Shown one piece after another: positions 6,400 through 6,512 of a DNA stretch of 6,512 nucleotides. How positions within the stretch are numbered: the first letter of the stretch is position 1; each line of letters opens with the position of its first letter. Position numbers and translations under genes: made by a program. Below the pieces are notes generated by a model. That model was not told where the DNA came from and did not search any database. It saw only the letters and a program-made list of their open reading frames with translations. Source of the stretch: Chloroflexota bacterium (lineage in GTDB: Bacteria; Chloroflexota; Anaerolineae; SpSt-600); NCBI GenBank assembly GCA_011041825.1, contig DRAO01000452.1, positions 1 to 6,512 of the forward strand, read 5' to 3'.

Positions 6400-6512
6400 A
6401 AAAAGTGCCACGCTGTTCTTGCTCAAATGGTTCCCTCCGGCGAGGGCAGGCTAAAAAGCATTTTTTGAAGTGTTTTCTCGTGCGGGGGCGAAGCCCCCGC
6501 ACGAGAAAACAC
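6390..6512 (+). repeat. MITE-like element, copy C (5' part, cut by window end)
   Basis: It begins with the left terminal repeat GAGGGTGTTGAAAAA (6390-6404) and GTGCCA, then a small hairpin CCCTC/GAGGG (6433-6437, 6442-6446), GGCAGG and the central perfect hairpin (6470-6489 and 6493-6512). The window ends on the last base of that hairpin. The orientation is the same as copies A and B. Its last 57 bases equal bases 1-57. The left terminal repeat is the exact reverse complement of the right terminal repeat of copy A over 15 bases. The element edge lies about 24 bp upstream of the lon -35 box. Confidence 0.75.
6456..6512 (+). repeat. 57-base terminal direct repeat of the window
   Basis: These 57 bases are identical to 1-57, including the whole central hairpin. 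The repeat may come from a circular sequence written with an overlap, from assembly ending in a repeated hairpin, or from two near-identical element copies bracketing the gene block. Confidence 0.9.

Noticed and set aside
5483..6400. Long plus-strand open frame of 305 codons opposite lon, with other long frames at 4895-5431 and 3941-4384
   Set aside because: They are antisense to a complete, motif-rich lon and show no family motifs of their own. Long antisense frames are expected in GC-rich coding DNA.
1..6512. Complete small plasmid or phage-like circle
   Set aside because: There is no replication, partition, mobilisation, integrase or structural gene. The contents (lon, MFS, epimerase, glycosyltransferase) are ordinary chromosomal genes, so the matching ends are better explained by a repeat at an assembly break.

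Overview
The window is bacterial chromosomal-type DNA, moderately GC-rich in its genes. It carries four complete protein genes flanked at both ends by copies of one short structured repeat. Three of the four genes use GTG or TTG starts, Shine-Dalgarno sites are AGGAGG-like, and two promoters fit the housekeeping sigma70 pattern. The style of the Lon, the short epimerase and the palindromic repeats would fit a deep-branching group such as Chloroflexota. That is an impression from protein wording, not a demonstrated assignment.

Layout. Bases 1-302 hold the 3' part of one repeat copy (A) followed directly by a complete second copy (B, about 180 bp). The family has terminal inverted repeats of 13-15 bp (GAGGGTGTTGAAAAA ... 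TTTTTCAACACCCTC), a small hairpin and a perfect 20-bp central hairpin. It has no coding capacity and looks like a MITE or other non-autonomous palindromic element. A promoter at 316-344 then leads into a plus-strand pair: a short-chain-type NAD-dependent sugar-nucleotide epimerase (437-1357) and a family 4-type glycosyltransferase (1421-2560). Together these suggest nucleotide-sugar supply and transfer for a surface polysaccharide or glycolipid. The glycosyltransferase contains an in-frame 24-bp imperfect palindrome that looks like a second kind of small repeat.

Converging on this pair is a minus-strand pair. lon (ATP-dependent protease LonA, 6283 down to 3872) comes first, then a 12-helix MFS exporter-like protein (3779 down to 2523). 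The exporter gene overlaps the glycosyltransferase tail-to-tail by 38 bp. lon has a full-consensus promoter (TTGACA, 17 bp, TATAAT) at 6338-6366. Just upstream of it lies the 5' part of a third repeat copy (C, 6390-6512), cut by the window end.

The first 57 and last 57 bases are identical. Joining C to A gives one complete element of about 186 bp with perfect 15-bp terminal inverted repeats. The sequence may therefore be a circularly closing assembly, or a contig that stopped in a repeated hairpin at both ends. There is no replication, partition or transposase gene, so a plasmid is not supported. The most interesting signal is the repeat family: two hairpins that differ at five stem positions are both perfectly paired, and their loops are reverse complements. 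I see no defence system, CRISPR array or RNA gene.
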